Shown: in pieces, positions 8,549 to 17,469 of the stretch
Layout of the letters: each line of letters opens with the position of its first letter
How positions within the stretch are numbered: the stretch's first letter is position 1
DNA from: Flavobacterium sp.
Lineage (GTDB): Bacteria; Bacteroidota; Bacteroidia; Flavobacteriales; Flavobacteriaceae
NCBI GenBank assembly: GCA_023259675.1
Contig: JALRGT010000006.1
Coordinates: forward strand, 62,001-126,000
Length of the DNA stretch: 64,000 nt
Reading direction: 5' to 3'
The notes under the pieces: model-generated
Database searches by the model: none
The model's input: only the letters and a program-made list of their open reading frames with translations
Told to the model about the DNA's origin: nothing
Translations under genes and position numbers: made by a program

Positions 8549-9804
8549 TATTTTGTAGTCGCTCCTATTTTGAAAACTTTCTCGATCCATTCGATACTTT
8601 CATCCACCATGGTATCATCGTCTTTCAAATGGTTAGCAAAATGGGTGGTTATTTTTTGAATAATTCTTGCACTTATGATTTCCGCTTGTTCTTCATTGAA
8701 ATCGCTCATTTTTTTACTTTGAAAATTGAGTTCTGACGTTTTAATTTCATTCAATTTTGCTTTCAAAGCATGAATGGTCGGTGCAAATTTTCGTCCTTTT
8801 GTCCAAGTAAGAAATTCTTCTTTTATCTCTTCCAAAATTGCTTCAGCGGCAGGAACGTGTGTTTTTCTGTTCTCTAAAGTTTCATCGGTAATCTGTGAAA
8901 GATAATCCATATGAATCAACGTTACTCCTTCAATATCTTCCACATTTTCATTCACGTTTTTCGGAATGGATAAATCTAAAATCAACATCGGTTTTTTAAG
9001 ATTCAAAAGCGTTTTGTCAATCGTTGGATTTTGTGCGCCTGTTGCCACTATAACTACATCGGCTTTTTGCAATTCCAGGTGTAACTCTGAATAATCTTTT
9101 ACAATCAAATTCAGTTTGCCGGCCAACTTCTCCGCTTTGTCTTTGGTCCTGTTGATAAGAGTAATGTGTTCGTTTTTAGTATGCTTTACTAAATTCTCAC
9201 AGGTATTTCTTCCGATTTTTCCCGTTCCGAACAATAGAATATTTTTGTTCCCAATATCTTCAATATTTTTGATAATGTATTGAACCGAAGCAAAAGAAAC
9301 AGAGGTTGCTCCAGAACTGATTTCGGTATCGGTCTTGATTTTTTTGCTGGCCTGAATAACGGCATTAATCAAACGCTCCATAAAGGTATTAGCCAATCCG
9401 AGTGCTTTAGAATGTATGAAGCTGGTTTTTATCTGGGAAATAATTTCGAAATCACCTAAAATCTGACTGTCTAATCCTGTTCCCACACGAAACAAATGAC
9501 TTACAGCCTCCTGATTTTTATACACAAAACCTACTTTTTGAAATAATTCAACTGAACCTTGACTATTCTCGCAGATTAATTTTATTAATTGAAACGGATG
9601 TTCCGCAAAACCATAAATTTCTGTTCGATTACAAGTAGAAGTAACGACTAAACTCTCTATTCCTTCACTTTTGGCTTGCTCTAATAAACGTGTTTTGGCA
9701 ACAGCATCTATACTAAATTTACCTCTTATTTCTGCATCTGCTTTTTTATAGCTCAATCCAACGGCGTAAAAATAGTGATGTTTTGATGTATGATTGTTTT
9801 CCAT
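8548..9804 (-). CDS. hemA: Glutamyl-tRNA reductase
   Basis: HemA reduces Glu-tRNA(Glu) to glutamate-1-semialdehyde, the first committed step of the C5 haem route, so this organism makes ALA from glutamate. The catalytic Cys is in VTSTCNRTEIYGF, and the NADPH-binding Rossmann segment is LLFGTGKIGRNTCENL (about residues 180-195). The C-terminal dimerisation helices follow. Two in-frame ATGs exist (9813 and 9804). I use 9804 (MENNHTSKHH, 418 residues), but 9813 is equally possible. It heads the minus-strand operon and is divergent from an araC-type gene. The partner hemL is not in this window. Confidence 0.96.
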   Translation of the reverse strand: MENNHTSKHHYFYAVGLSYKKADAEIRGKFSIDAVAKTRLLEQAKSEGIESLVVTSTCNRTEIYGFAEHPFQLIKLICENSQGSVELFQKVGFVYKNQEAVSHLFRVGTGLDSQILGDFEIISQIKTSFIHSKALGLANTFMERLINAVIQASKKIKTDTEISSGATSVSFASVQYIIKNIEDIGNKNILLFGTGKIGRNTCENLVKHTKNEHITLINRTKDKAEKLAGKLNLIVKDYSELHLELQKADVVIVATGAQNPTIDKTLLNLKKPMLILDLSIPKNVNENVEDIEGVTLIHMDYLSQITDETLENRKTHVPAAEAILEEIKEEFLTWTKGRKFAPTIHALKAKLNEIKTSELNFQSKKMSDFNEEQAEIISARIIQKITTHFANHLKDDDTMVDESIEWIEKVFKIGATTK

Positions 9805-9830
9805 ATGTTGCACTTTTCAAGAAAGTGAAA

Positions 9831-9838
9831 CAAAATTA
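9831..9838 (-). promoter_or_regulatory. -7 promoter box for the hemA operon
   Basis: On the minus strand this reads TAATTTTG, a perfect TAnnTTTG box, placed 26 nt before the hemA start at 9804. No clear -33 TTG was seen at the usual spacing, so a regulator may be needed; the divergent AraC gene is an obvious candidate. Confidence 0.5.
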
Positions 9839-9906
9839 TCATTATAGTACTTATAAAAGTAACGCTTGAAGTGCTTTTTGTATCGCTGAATGATTTTTTA
9901 ATTCCA

Positions 9907-9940
9907 TTTGGCCATTTTATAGCAAAAAACCCTATTTTTG
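9907..9940 (+). promoter_or_regulatory. Promoter for the araC-hemH side
   Basis: TTTG (9907-9910) and TATTTTTG (9933-9940) match the -33 and -7 consensus with a 22-nt gap. They lie 93 nt before the ATG of the divergent regulator. Confidence 0.55.
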
Positions 9941-10033
9941 CAATGAAATCAAGTTACTATCATCTCTTTATTTGGAGTTGTTCTAAATAAAGGAGCATGA
10001 TAATTATCATTTTTAGACTCTAAAAACATCGCT

Positions 10034-10906
10034 ATGGGTTCCCAAGAAATCATAAAAATAGAAGACGACTTTACACTGATTCGGTTTCAGAATGACAGTA
10101 TCGAACCCTTTCATGCCCAAAGGGAAGTGAGCAGCGGTTTAATACAATTTCACTTTGGTATTAAAGGGAAAGCTAAATTTATCTTCAATCAAGGCAACTA
10201 CGCTTTAGAATTAAAAGATGAAAAATCATTGCTATTATACAACCCTCAAAAGGAATTGCCTTTAAATCTGGAATTAGAACCTAATTCCTGGGTAATATCC
10301 GTCATAATTTCCATCAAAAAATTTCATGCCTTGTTTTCTACGGAAGCAGATTATATTCCATTTTTGAGTGTTGACAATAAAGACAAAAAATATTATAACG
10401 AAGGAAACATCAGTCCGTCAATGGCGATTGTTTTGAGTCAGTTGTTTCATTATAACTTAAATCCTTCGATAAAAAACCTGTATTATAAAGGAAAAGGATA
10501 CGAACTCTTGAGCTTGTATTTCAACCGAACCGAAGATCCAAATGCAGAACAATGTCCGTTTTTAATTGATGAGGAAAATGTCCTAAAAATTAAAAAAGCC
10601 AAAGAAATCATCATTACCAATATGGCCGAACCGCCTGGATTACAAGAATTGGCAGACGAAATTGGCCTAAATTTGAAAAAACTAAAAATGGGTTTCAAAC
10701 AAATTTATGGCGACACCGTTTACGGTTTCCTTTTTGATTATAAAATGGATTTCGCCCGCAAACTTCTTGACAGTGGTTCCTATAATGTGAATGAGGTTGG
10801 CTTAAAAATAGGATATAGTACCGGAAGTCATTTTATAGCCGCATTCAAGAAAAAATTTGGCACCACACCCAAAAAATATTTGATGTCCATCAATCCGAAT
10901 ACTTAA
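10034..10906 (+). CDS. AraC-family transcriptional regulator of the haem cluster
   Basis: This 290-residue protein has an N-terminal sensing domain (about residues 1-180). The C-terminal double helix-turn-helix AraC domain (about 190-288) includes LQELADEIGLNLKKLKMGFK and VNEVGLKIGYSTGSHFIAAF followed by KKFGTTPKKYL. It sits between the divergent hemA operon and hemH, and so probably controls one or both. The ligand could be iron, haem or a porphyrin intermediate; this is inference from position only. The N-terminal domain has no recognised metal-binding motif. Confidence 0.85.
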   Translation: MGSQEIIKIEDDFTLIRFQNDSIEPFHAQREVSSGLIQFHFGIKGKAKFIFNQGNYALELKDEKSLLLYNPQKELPLNLELEPNSWVISVIISIKKFHALFSTEADYIPFLSVDNKDKKYYNEGNISPSMAIVLSQLFHYNLNPSIKNLYYKGKGYELLSLYFNRTEDPNAEQCPFLIDEENVLKIKKAKEIIITNMAEPPGLQELADEIGLNLKKLKMGFKQIYGDTVYGFLFDYKMDFARKLLDSGSYNVNEVGLKIGYSTGSHFIAAFKKKFGTTPKKYLMSINPNT

Positions 10907-10965
10907 AGCAATATTGAATTTATATATTCAACAATAAATAAATAAAAGTTAATCCCAATGTATCA

Positions 10966-10987
10966 AAAAGTAAGTTTATTTACTTTT
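10966..10987. repeat. Inverted repeat upstream of hemH
   Basis: AAAAGTAA (10966-10973) and TTACTTTT (10980-10987) form an 8-bp stem with a 6-nt loop, 20 nt before the hemH ATG. It has no downstream T-run, so it is more likely an operator or mRNA hairpin than a terminator. Confidence 0.45.
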
Positions 10988-11007
10988 ATCCCAAAATTAT
11001 ATAATTT

Positions 11008-12039
11008 ATGAAAGGTGTACTATTAGTCAATTTAGGCTCCCCGGAAAGTCCAACTCCAAAAGATGTAAAACCATACTTAGATGAGTTTTTAATGGATAAA
11101 TATGTAATTGACGTTCCGTTCTTATTACGAGCATTATTGGTTCGTGGTATTATTTTACAAACAAGACCTAAAAAATCGGCTGCCGCTTACGCCAAAATAT
11201 GGTGGGATGAAGGTTCTCCTTTGGTCGTTATTTCAAAAAGAATGTTTGCAAAAGTGAAACAACAGGCGGAAGTACCCGTTGCACTGGCAATGCGTTATGG
11301 AAATCCATCTATTCTATCTGGGCTTCAAGAACTACGTGATAAAGGCGTTACTGAAGTTTTGCTTTTTCCTTTGTATCCGCAACATGCTATGGCATCAACC
11401 ACTACAATACTGGAACTTGCCGAAGAATTGCGTAAAAAACATTTCCCGGAAATGAAATTTACATCGGTTCCTGCATTTTATAACAAACCGGATTACATCC
11501 AAAACTTAGCTGATTCTATCAAAGGACATTTGGCCAATTTTGACTATGACCATTTATTATTCTCTTATCATGGTATTCCTGAACGACACATTCGTAAAAC
11601 AGATGTAACCAAATCACATTGTAAAATTGATGGTTCTTGCTGTAACACGCCGTCACCGGCGCATGAGTTTTGTTACCGTCACCAATGCTATGAAACTACA
11701 AAACAAGTAGTAAAATTACTTGGTATCCCAGAAGGAAAATACAGCCAAACATTCCAATCTCGTTTAGCAGGTGATAAATGGTTGACACCTTACACGGATG
11801 TTGAAGTAAATAAAATGCCCGAAAAAGGAATCAAGAAATTAGCCGTTGTAACCCCAGCATTTGTCTCTGATTGTCTTGAAACTTTGGAAGAAATTGCCAT
11901 GGAAGCCAATCATCAGTTCAAAGAACACGGCGGGGAGGAATTCTTAGCAATTCCATGTCTCAATGATGGAGATGAATGGTGTACCACAGTTGGTAATTGG
12001 ATTAACGACTGGGCTAATGCTAAAAAAGTAAACGCATAA
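11008..12039 (+). CDS. hemH: Ferrochelatase with a Cys-rich insert
   Basis: HemH inserts Fe2+ into protoporphyrin IX. It has 343 residues. The N-terminal GVLLVNLGSPESPTPKDVKPYL signature (22 residues, 3-24) and the active-site His in SYHGIPERH (about residue 187) are present. Just after it comes a Cys cluster: Cys205, Cys211, Cys212, Cys222 and Cys227, in a C-x5-CC-x9-C-x4-C arrangement. Some bacterial ferrochelatases hold a [2Fe-2S] cluster in an internal insert of this kind; here that is inference. It is followed immediately (0 nt) by the MATE gene. Confidence 0.95.
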   Translation: MKGVLLVNLGSPESPTPKDVKPYLDEFLMDKYVIDVPFLLRALLVRGIILQTRPKKSAAAYAKIWWDEGSPLVVISKRMFAKVKQQAEVPVALAMRYGNPSILSGLQELRDKGVTEVLLFPLYPQHAMASTTTILELAEELRKKHFPEMKFTSVPAFYNKPDYIQNLADSIKGHLANFDYDHLLFSYHGIPERHIRKTDVTKSHCKIDGSCCNTPSPAHEFCYRHQCYETTKQVVKLLGIPEGKYSQTFQSRLAGDKWLTPYTDVEVNKMPEKGIKKLAVVTPAFVSDCLETLEEIAMEANHQFKEHGGEEFLAIPCLNDGDEWCTTVGNWINDWANAKKVNA

Positions 12040-13395
12040 ATGAACGTTACCGCAGAAGAATTAGGAACACAAGACATTAAAAAACTCTTAATCAAACAAG
12101 CAGTTCCTGCTTCTATTGGAATCCTGTTCTTGTCGGTCAATATATTAATAGACACCATATTTGTGGGGCAATGGATTGGTTCGCTAGCCATTGCCGCAGT
12201 TACGGTAGTTTTACCCATTACATTCTTCATTTCTTCTTTAGGAATGGCCATTGGTGTGGGAGGAGGTTCCGTCCTTTCGAGAGCACTTGGAGCCAAGAAG
12301 AAAGAAAAAGCACTGCATACTTTTGGCAACCAAATCATGATGACTTTTTTATTGTCATCTTTTTTTGGCTTATTGGGGTTTTTCTTTAACGAAGAGATGC
12401 TATTGCTTTTTGGAGCCAAAGGCGAAATTATGGCTCCCGCAAAAGAATTCTTTTTCCCCATTATTTTCTCGGTCCCTTTTTTGGCACTATGCATGATGGG
12501 TAATAATATCATACGTGCCGAAGGAAAAGCCAAGTTTGCCATGATTGCCATGATTATTCCGGCATTTGTCAATATTGCATTAGACATTGTTTTTATAAAA
12601 ATCATGAACTTAGGCATGTTTGGATCTGCTATGGCAACCTCTATTTCCTATTTCATGTGTTTCCTTTTTGTGTTATGGTTTTTTCTTTTCAAAAGTGAAT
12701 TGCGTCTAAAAGCGAAACATTTTAAATTTAACATCCCCATTATAAAGGAAATAACCTCCTTAAGTTTTGTTACTTTTTCCAGACAGGGAGTAATCAGTAT
12801 TTTGGCTATAATCATCAACCATACGTTATACAATTATGGCGGAGAACAATCTGTTGTAGTCTACGGAATTATAAGCCGAATGTTGATGTTTTCGTTGTTC
12901 CCGATACTTGGAATTACGCAAGGTTTTATTCCTATTGCAGGTTATAATTATGGTGCGGCAAATTATGGCAGAGTCAAAGAAAGCATAACACAGTCGATTA
13001 AATATGCCGCTATTTTAGCTACTTTGATATTTAGTTTCATTTTGTTTTTTGCCACACCTATTGTCTCTGTCTTTACTACCGATTCAAAAGTACTAGCCGA
13101 TACACCCAATGCCTTGAGGTGGGTTTTTGCCGCCTCTCCCATAATTGCCGTTCAACTTATTGGAGCAGCCTATTTTCAAGCCATTGGCGATGCCAAAAAA
13201 GCTTTATTACTGACCTTGAGTAAACAGGGATTTTTCTTAATTCCCTTCGTGCTAATACTACCCAATTTTTTTGGTATTTTTGGTGTATGGGTTGCCTTTC
13301 CGATTTCGGATGTTTTGTCAACGCTAATCACGACTTATTTTTTAAGAAAAGAAATACATACAAATCTGATTCAAACTAATGATGGACTATTATAA
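12040..13395 (+). CDS. MATE-family efflux transporter
   Basis: This 451-residue integral membrane protein has about 12 hydrophobic segments in two MatE halves. Examples are VPASIGILFLSVNILIDTIFVG near the N-terminus (22 residues, about 24-45) and GITQGFIPIAGYNYGAAN at the start of the second half. The family exports cationic or aromatic compounds using Na+ or H+ gradients. It starts directly after the hemH stop and overlaps hemJ, so all three are translationally linked. The substrate is unknown; export of porphyrins or haem intermediates is an inference from context. Confidence 0.9.
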   Translation: MNVTAEELGTQDIKKLLIKQAVPASIGILFLSVNILIDTIFVGQWIGSLAIAAVTVVLPITFFISSLGMAIGVGGGSVLSRALGAKKKEKALHTFGNQIMMTFLLSSFFGLLGFFFNEEMLLLFGAKGEIMAPAKEFFFPIIFSVPFLALCMMGNNIIRAEGKAKFAMIAMIIPAFVNIALDIVFIKIMNLGMFGSAMATSISYFMCFLFVLWFFLFKSELRLKAKHFKFNIPIIKEITSLSFVTFSRQGVISILAIIINHTLYNYGGEQSVVVYGIISRMLMFSLFPILGITQGFIPIAGYNYGAANYGRVKESITQSIKYAAILATLIFSFILFFATPIVSVFTTDSKVLADTPNALRWVFAASPIIAVQLIGAAYFQAIGDAKKALLLTLSKQGFFLIPFVLILPNFFGIFGVWVAFPISDVLSTLITTYFLRKEIHTNLIQTNDGLL

Positions 13396-13936
13396 CTACC
13401 TGAAATCCCTTCACCTCATCTTTGTAATCACTTGGTTTGCCGGATTATTTTACATCGTCCGATTGTTTGTTTATCAAATAGAAGCGGCTCAAAAACCCTC
13501 TCCTGAAAAAGAAATTTTACAAAAACAATTCAAAATCATGTCGTATCGTCTGTGGTACATTATCACTTGGCCTTCGGCGATTTTAGCCAGTATTTTTGCC
13601 TTTTGGATGTTATTTTTTACTGATGTGGGACATGCCTGGTTACAAATGCCTTGGATGCACGTAAAACTTGGCTTTGTATTTGTGTTGTATTTATATCATG
13701 TAAAATGCCATCAAATTTTCAAACAATTGCAAAATGATGAAGTAAAATATTCCACTAATTTCATGCGACTATGGAATGAAGGCGCGACCATCATTCTTTT
13801 TGCTGTAGTATTTTTAGTAATATTAAAAAATGCCGTAAATTGGATTTATGGTGTAGTTGGAATAATTTCCTTCTCTATTCTCATTATGTTAGGATTTAAA
13901 TTTTACAAAAAAATCAGAGAGAAAAATCAATCTTAA
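13379..13936 (+). CDS. hemJ: HemJ-type protoporphyrinogen IX oxidase
   Basis: This 185-residue membrane protein has about four or five transmembrane helices. Conserved HemJ features include LKSLHLIFVITWFAGLFYI near the N-terminus with a His, and LWYIITWPSAILAS and WMHVKLGFVFVLYLYH in the middle. HemJ oxidises protoporphyrinogen IX to protoporphyrin IX, the step between HemF and HemH. No hemG or hemY is visible here, and the context strongly supports hemJ over a generic CopD-like protein. It overlaps the MATE gene by 17 nt. Two tandem ATGs (13379 and 13382) are possible starts. Confidence 0.88.
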   Translation: MMDYYNYLKSLHLIFVITWFAGLFYIVRLFVYQIEAAQKPSPEKEILQKQFKIMSYRLWYIITWPSAILASIFAFWMLFFTDVGHAWLQMPWMHVKLGFVFVLYLYHVKCHQIFKQLQNDEVKYSTNFMRLWNEGATIILFAVVFLVILKNAVNWIYGVVGIISFSILIMLGFKFYKKIREKNQS

Positions 13937-13938
13937 AT

Positions 13939-15411
13939 ATGCTAAAGGGTTTCAAATTATCGATGTTATCACTACGCGTTAGAATTTTTCTATCGATGAT
14001 TGTATTGATTATTGTGGCATCTATCCTTTTGGCGTCCATCTCTATCATCCAGTTCAAGAACGAAGCCAGAGAATACCATCAGGAACGATTGGAACGAAAA
14101 GAAAATGCAGTAAAAGAACATATCAACTATGTCCTTTCTACTACAACTTATCCGTTGAACACAGAAAATCTGGATTTAATTTTTAAGGATAAAATTCACG
14201 AATTAGCCCATATTCACAATATCGAAATTAATATTTACAGTTTGGACGGCAAATTATTAAAATCCTCCAAAGAATCTTTTTCGGTAGATAAAATATCACC
14301 GCCCATTCCGAAATACATTTTAAAATTGGTTCGTTCCTCAATCGAAAAACGTTATGTGGATATCAAAACCGTAAACGGAATTAAAAACCGATCTTCCTTC
14401 AGTCAAATAAAAGATGACAAATTCAAGCCTTTGGGCGTTTTGAATTTACCGTATCTAGAAGACGATGGTTTTTATGAAAAAGAATTAAATAGCTTCCTGA
14501 TTCGCTTGGGACAGGTGTATTCCTTTATGCTGATTGTGGCATTTGCCTTGGCTTATTTTCTTTCTTCCTATATCACAAAGTCTTTAAAAACAATTTCGGA
14601 CAAGTTAAATGAAACCAGTTTGAATCAAAAAAATGAAAAAATTGTATTGGAAGCCAGCAGTAAAGAAATCAACTTACTGATTAATGCTTACAATCAAATG
14701 GTGGAAGAATTGGAAAAAAGTGCCGTAAAACTAGCCCAAAGCGAACGAGAAGGCGCTTGGCGCGAAATGGCAAAACAAGTGGCCCATGAAATCAAAAATC
14801 CGTTGACCCCCATGCGATTGACGGTGCAAAGTTTTCAAAGAAAATTTGACCCCAATGATCCGGACATCAACCAAAAGATGAAAGATTATTCAGAAACCCT
14901 AATCCAACAAATCGACACCATGAGCGCCGTGGCTTCGGCTTTCTCTAACTTTGCTTCGATGCCGGCACAACAAAACGAAACCTTGAATGTGGTGGATGTT
15001 GTAGAGTTGGCTTTGGATATATTTAATGATGAACACATTATTTTTGAAAGTCAATATCCAGAGATTATTTCAAAAATTGACCGAACCCAACTGATTCGAA
15101 TTATTACCAATTTGGTTAAAAATGCCTTTCAATCCATTCCGGAACAACAGGAAGCCAAAAAAGTACATGTCTCTATAAAAAAGGCAAACAATCAGGTATT
15201 AATTATTGTTGAAGATAACGGAATCGGTATAAAACCCCAAGATGTGGATCGGATTTTTGAACCTAAATTCACCACTAAAAATAGCGGTATGGGATTGGGT
15301 CTTGGTATCATCAAAAATATTATTGAAAATTATAAAGGAACAATTACCTTTGAGACAGAATACGGAAAAGGCACCCGATTTACGGTTTCACTTCCGATAA
15401 TCAACTCCTAA
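13939..15411 (+). CDS. Orphan NtrY-like sensor histidine kinase
   Basis: This 490-residue kinase has two transmembrane segments (about 14-35 and 190-212) flanking an extracytoplasmic sensor domain. The H-box is KQVAHEIKNPLTPMRL with the phospho-accepting His. The N-box is NLVKNAFQSI and the ATP lid includes EDNGIGI and GMGLGLGI. It starts 2 nt after the hemJ stop, so it is in the same transcription unit. No response-regulator gene lies nearby, so the partner is elsewhere. The signal is unknown; linkage to hemJ hints at an envelope or haem-related cue. Confidence 0.9.
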   Translation: MLKGFKLSMLSLRVRIFLSMIVLIIVASILLASISIIQFKNEAREYHQERLERKENAVKEHINYVLSTTTYPLNTENLDLIFKDKIHELAHIHNIEINIYSLDGKLLKSSKESFSVDKISPPIPKYILKLVRSSIEKRYVDIKTVNGIKNRSSFSQIKDDKFKPLGVLNLPYLEDDGFYEKELNSFLIRLGQVYSFMLIVAFALAYFLSSYITKSLKTISDKLNETSLNQKNEKIVLEASSKEINLLINAYNQMVEELEKSAVKLAQSEREGAWREMAKQVAHEIKNPLTPMRLTVQSFQRKFDPNDPDINQKMKDYSETLIQQIDTMSAVASAFSNFASMPAQQNETLNVVDVVELALDIFNDEHIIFESQYPEIISKIDRTQLIRIITNLVKNAFQSIPEQQEAKKVHVSIKKANNQVLIIVEDNGIGIKPQDVDRIFEPKFTTKNSGMGLGLGIIKNIIENYKGTITFETEYGKGTRFTVSLPIINS

Positions 15412-15421
15412 ATCTTCGATT

Positions 15422-16204
15422 ATGAGCTACAAAAACATCCAACTTTCCAAAGAAAACAGTATAGCAACGGTTACGATAAATCGCCCAGAAAAGCTCAATG
15501 CCTTAAACAAAGATACTATAGAAGAATTGCATCAGGTTTTTTTGGAATTGGAAAAAAATTATCAAACCCGAGTGATTATTTTGACAGGAAGCGGTGAAAA
15601 AGCTTTTGTTGCAGGTGCCGATATTTCAGAATTTGCAGATTTCACTGTTGAAGAAGGAATACAACTAGCGGCACGAGGTCAAGATCTCCTTTTTAATTTT
15701 GTCGAAAACCTGAAAATTCCGGTAATTGCGGCTGTTAACGGATTTGCTCTTGGTGGTGGATTAGAATTGGCCATGGCCTGTCATTTCAGAGTGGCTTCGG
15801 ACACGGCAAAAATGGGTTTGCCAGAAGTTTCTTTGGGTGTTATTCCCGGTTATGGCGGCACGCAACGCTTACCTCAATTAATTGGAAAAGGACGCGCGAT
15901 GGAACTTATCATGACTGCTGGAATGATTGCGGCAGAGGAAGCCTATCGAATGGGTTTGGTCAACCATATCGTTCCGCAAGCCGAACTTTTAGATTATTGT
16001 AAATCTATCGCAAACCGAATTATAAAAAACTCTCCTTTGGCCATTACTAAAGCTATTAAAGCTATCAATGCCAGCAACAAGGAAGGTGAAAATGGTTTTG
16101 AAACCGAAATTAAATCTTTTGGAAGGTGTTTTGGAACCGAAGATTTCAAAGAAGGAACGACTGCCTTTTTAGAGAAAAGGAAAGCGGTATTCACGGGGAA
16201 CTAG
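15422..16204 (+). CDS. Enoyl-CoA hydratase/isomerase family protein
   Basis: This 260-residue crotonase-fold enzyme has the oxyanion-hole segment KAFVAGADISEF (about residues 60-71) and the second oxyanion/catalytic region ALGGGLELAMACH with one Glu. The second Glu is in GLPEVSLGVIPGYGGTQRL. Both catalytic glutamates being present supports true short-chain enoyl-CoA hydratase activity (hydration of 2-trans-enoyl-CoA in beta-oxidation). It follows the kinase by 10 nt. Confidence 0.93.
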   Translation: MSYKNIQLSKENSIATVTINRPEKLNALNKDTIEELHQVFLELEKNYQTRVIILTGSGEKAFVAGADISEFADFTVEEGIQLAARGQDLLFNFVENLKIPVIAAVNGFALGGGLELAMACHFRVASDTAKMGLPEVSLGVIPGYGGTQRLPQLIGKGRAMELIMTAGMIAAEEAYRMGLVNHIVPQAELLDYCKSIANRIIKNSPLAITKAIKAINASNKEGENGFETEIKSFGRCFGTEDFKEGTTAFLEKRKAVFTGN

Positions 16205-16213
16205 AAAGTTTTC

Positions 16214-16238
16214 AGTATTCAGTAGCAGTGTTCAGTTT
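16214..16238 (+). repeat. CAGT-rich repeat, left copy
   Basis: AGTATTCAGT followed by AGCAGTGTTCAGTTT. It is matched, inverted and nearly complete, at 17470-17495. A shorter direct copy (CAGTATTCAGT) is also present at about 17435-17445. Such CAGT-rich sequences look like a dispersed intergenic repeat. Confidence 0.65.
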
Positions 16239-16306
16239 CACTCAAGATGGAATGGAAATTTGTAAAAGAATTCAAATTCATTAAGAAATATTAAAAAAAC
16301 ATTAAT

Positions 16307-17020
16307 TTGAAAATTGTAACATGGAATTGTAATGGTGCTCTAAGAAAGAAGTTTGAACACTTAAAAGATTTTAATGCTGATATTTTTGTCATTCAAGAAT
16401 GCGAAAATCCATCTGAAATAAATCATAATGAATATAATGAATGGGCAAAAAATCATTTATGGATAGGAGACACTAAAAATAAAGGAATAGGCATTTTTGC
16501 AAAAAAAGAAATAGAATTAAAAAAATTAAATTGGTCAGATAATTTCAAAGATCATAAAGTAAAACACTTTTTACCTTGCTCTGTAAATAATGAATTCACA
16601 TTGTTAGCCGTTTGGACTCATAGCAACAATTCACCAACTTTCGGATATATTGGTCAATTATGGAAATACTTACAAGTGAACAAGGATAACCTAAATAAAA
16701 GTTTAATAGTTGGCGATTTAAACAGTAATAAAATTTGGGATAAATGGGACAGTTGGTGGAATCATTCAGATGTTGTTAAAGAATTAAGTGACATTGGAAT
16801 TGAAAGCTTATATCATAAATACAGGAATGAAGAACAAGGTAAAGAAAGTCAACCTACTTTTTTTTTACACAGAAAAATAAACAATCCCTATCATATTGAT
16901 TATATTTTTGGGAGCAAAGAATTTTCAACTAAATTAAATAAAATAGAAATTGGAGATTCTAACATATGGTTAGAAATAAGTGACCATTTACCAATGATTT
17001 GCGAATTTTCAACATTATAA
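16307..17020 (+). CDS. Endonuclease/exonuclease/phosphatase (EEP) family protein
   Basis: This 237-residue protein starts at TTG (16307); no in-frame ATG precedes the conserved KIVTWNCNGALRKKF start, and an upstream stop closes the frame. EEP motifs are complete: WNCNG, the catalytic Glu in VIQECEN, VGDLNSNK in the middle, HIDYIFGSKEF, and SDHLPMICEF at the end. It has no signal peptide, so it is cytoplasmic. The substrate (DNA, RNA or phosphoester) cannot be told. It reads more AT-rich than its neighbours and lies between inverted CAGT repeats, which suggests acquisition. Confidence 0.85.
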   Translation: MKIVTWNCNGALRKKFEHLKDFNADIFVIQECENPSEINHNEYNEWAKNHLWIGDTKNKGIGIFAKKEIELKKLNWSDNFKDHKVKHFLPCSVNNEFTLLAVWTHSNNSPTFGYIGQLWKYLQVNKDNLNKSLIVGDLNSNKIWDKWDSWWNHSDVVKELSDIGIESLYHKYRNEEQGKESQPTFFLHRKINNPYHIDYIFGSKEFSTKLNKIEIGDSNIWLEISDHLPMICEFSTL

Positions 17021-17031
17021 AAATAAATAAC

Positions 17032-17430
17032 ATGTCATACGAACCAATATTTGCCCTATTTTGGGAAAGAGTAAAACAAAGCATCGAAAATAAAACCTAC
17101 GCCAAATTAACGTTAGCCAAAACCATTGGTGATACCGAATTGAAAAACATTTATGTGCGTCCCGTTTTACTGGAAAATGACGTTTTTAGCCTTTCGCTTA
17201 CGGCTCGTTATAAAACCGAAGAAATAGAAAGTTTCCATTCCCTTGACGAAGCGTATCTGGTTTTATCCTCTTATTTGAATAATCCCTTTTTAACGGCATT
17301 ATTATTTACCACAGAAAATGATATCACCTTTAAACTCAATAAAAAAAGAGTGGGAAGCATTATCGAACAGGCACCAACATTTAAAAATGCTTCCGATGTT
17401 ATTCTGGAAATGAAAGAAAAGGGTATATAG
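17032..17430 (+). CDS. Uncharacterised conserved-looking protein
   Basis: I start it at the ATG at 17032 (MSYEPIFALFWERVKQ, 132 residues), because the longer reading begins inside the previous gene and adds unlikely residues. It has no signal peptide or transmembrane helix. It appears to be a mixed alpha/beta soluble protein with a helix at each end. I do not recognise the family. It starts 11 nt after the EEP nuclease stop and may be co-transcribed with it, but its codon use looks like that of the surrounding housekeeping genes. Confidence 0.75.
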   Translation: MSYEPIFALFWERVKQSIENKTYAKLTLAKTIGDTELKNIYVRPVLLENDVFSLSLTARYKTEEIESFHSLDEAYLVLSSYLNNPFLTALLFTTENDITFKLNKKRVGSIIEQAPTFKNASDVILEMKEKGI

Positions 17431-17469
17431 TAATCAGTATTCAGTGATCAGGGACATACAAAATACTAA

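Noticed and set aside
8549..8590. Upstream extension of hemC
   Set aside because: It overlaps the hemA end, adds residues not seen in the family, and the ATG at 8548 is coupled to the hemA stop.
16307..17430. A defence system made of the EEP nuclease and the unknown protein
   Set aside because: There is no sensor, toxin or partner domain to support it; only the inverted repeats suggest mobility, so it is kept as a weaker observation.
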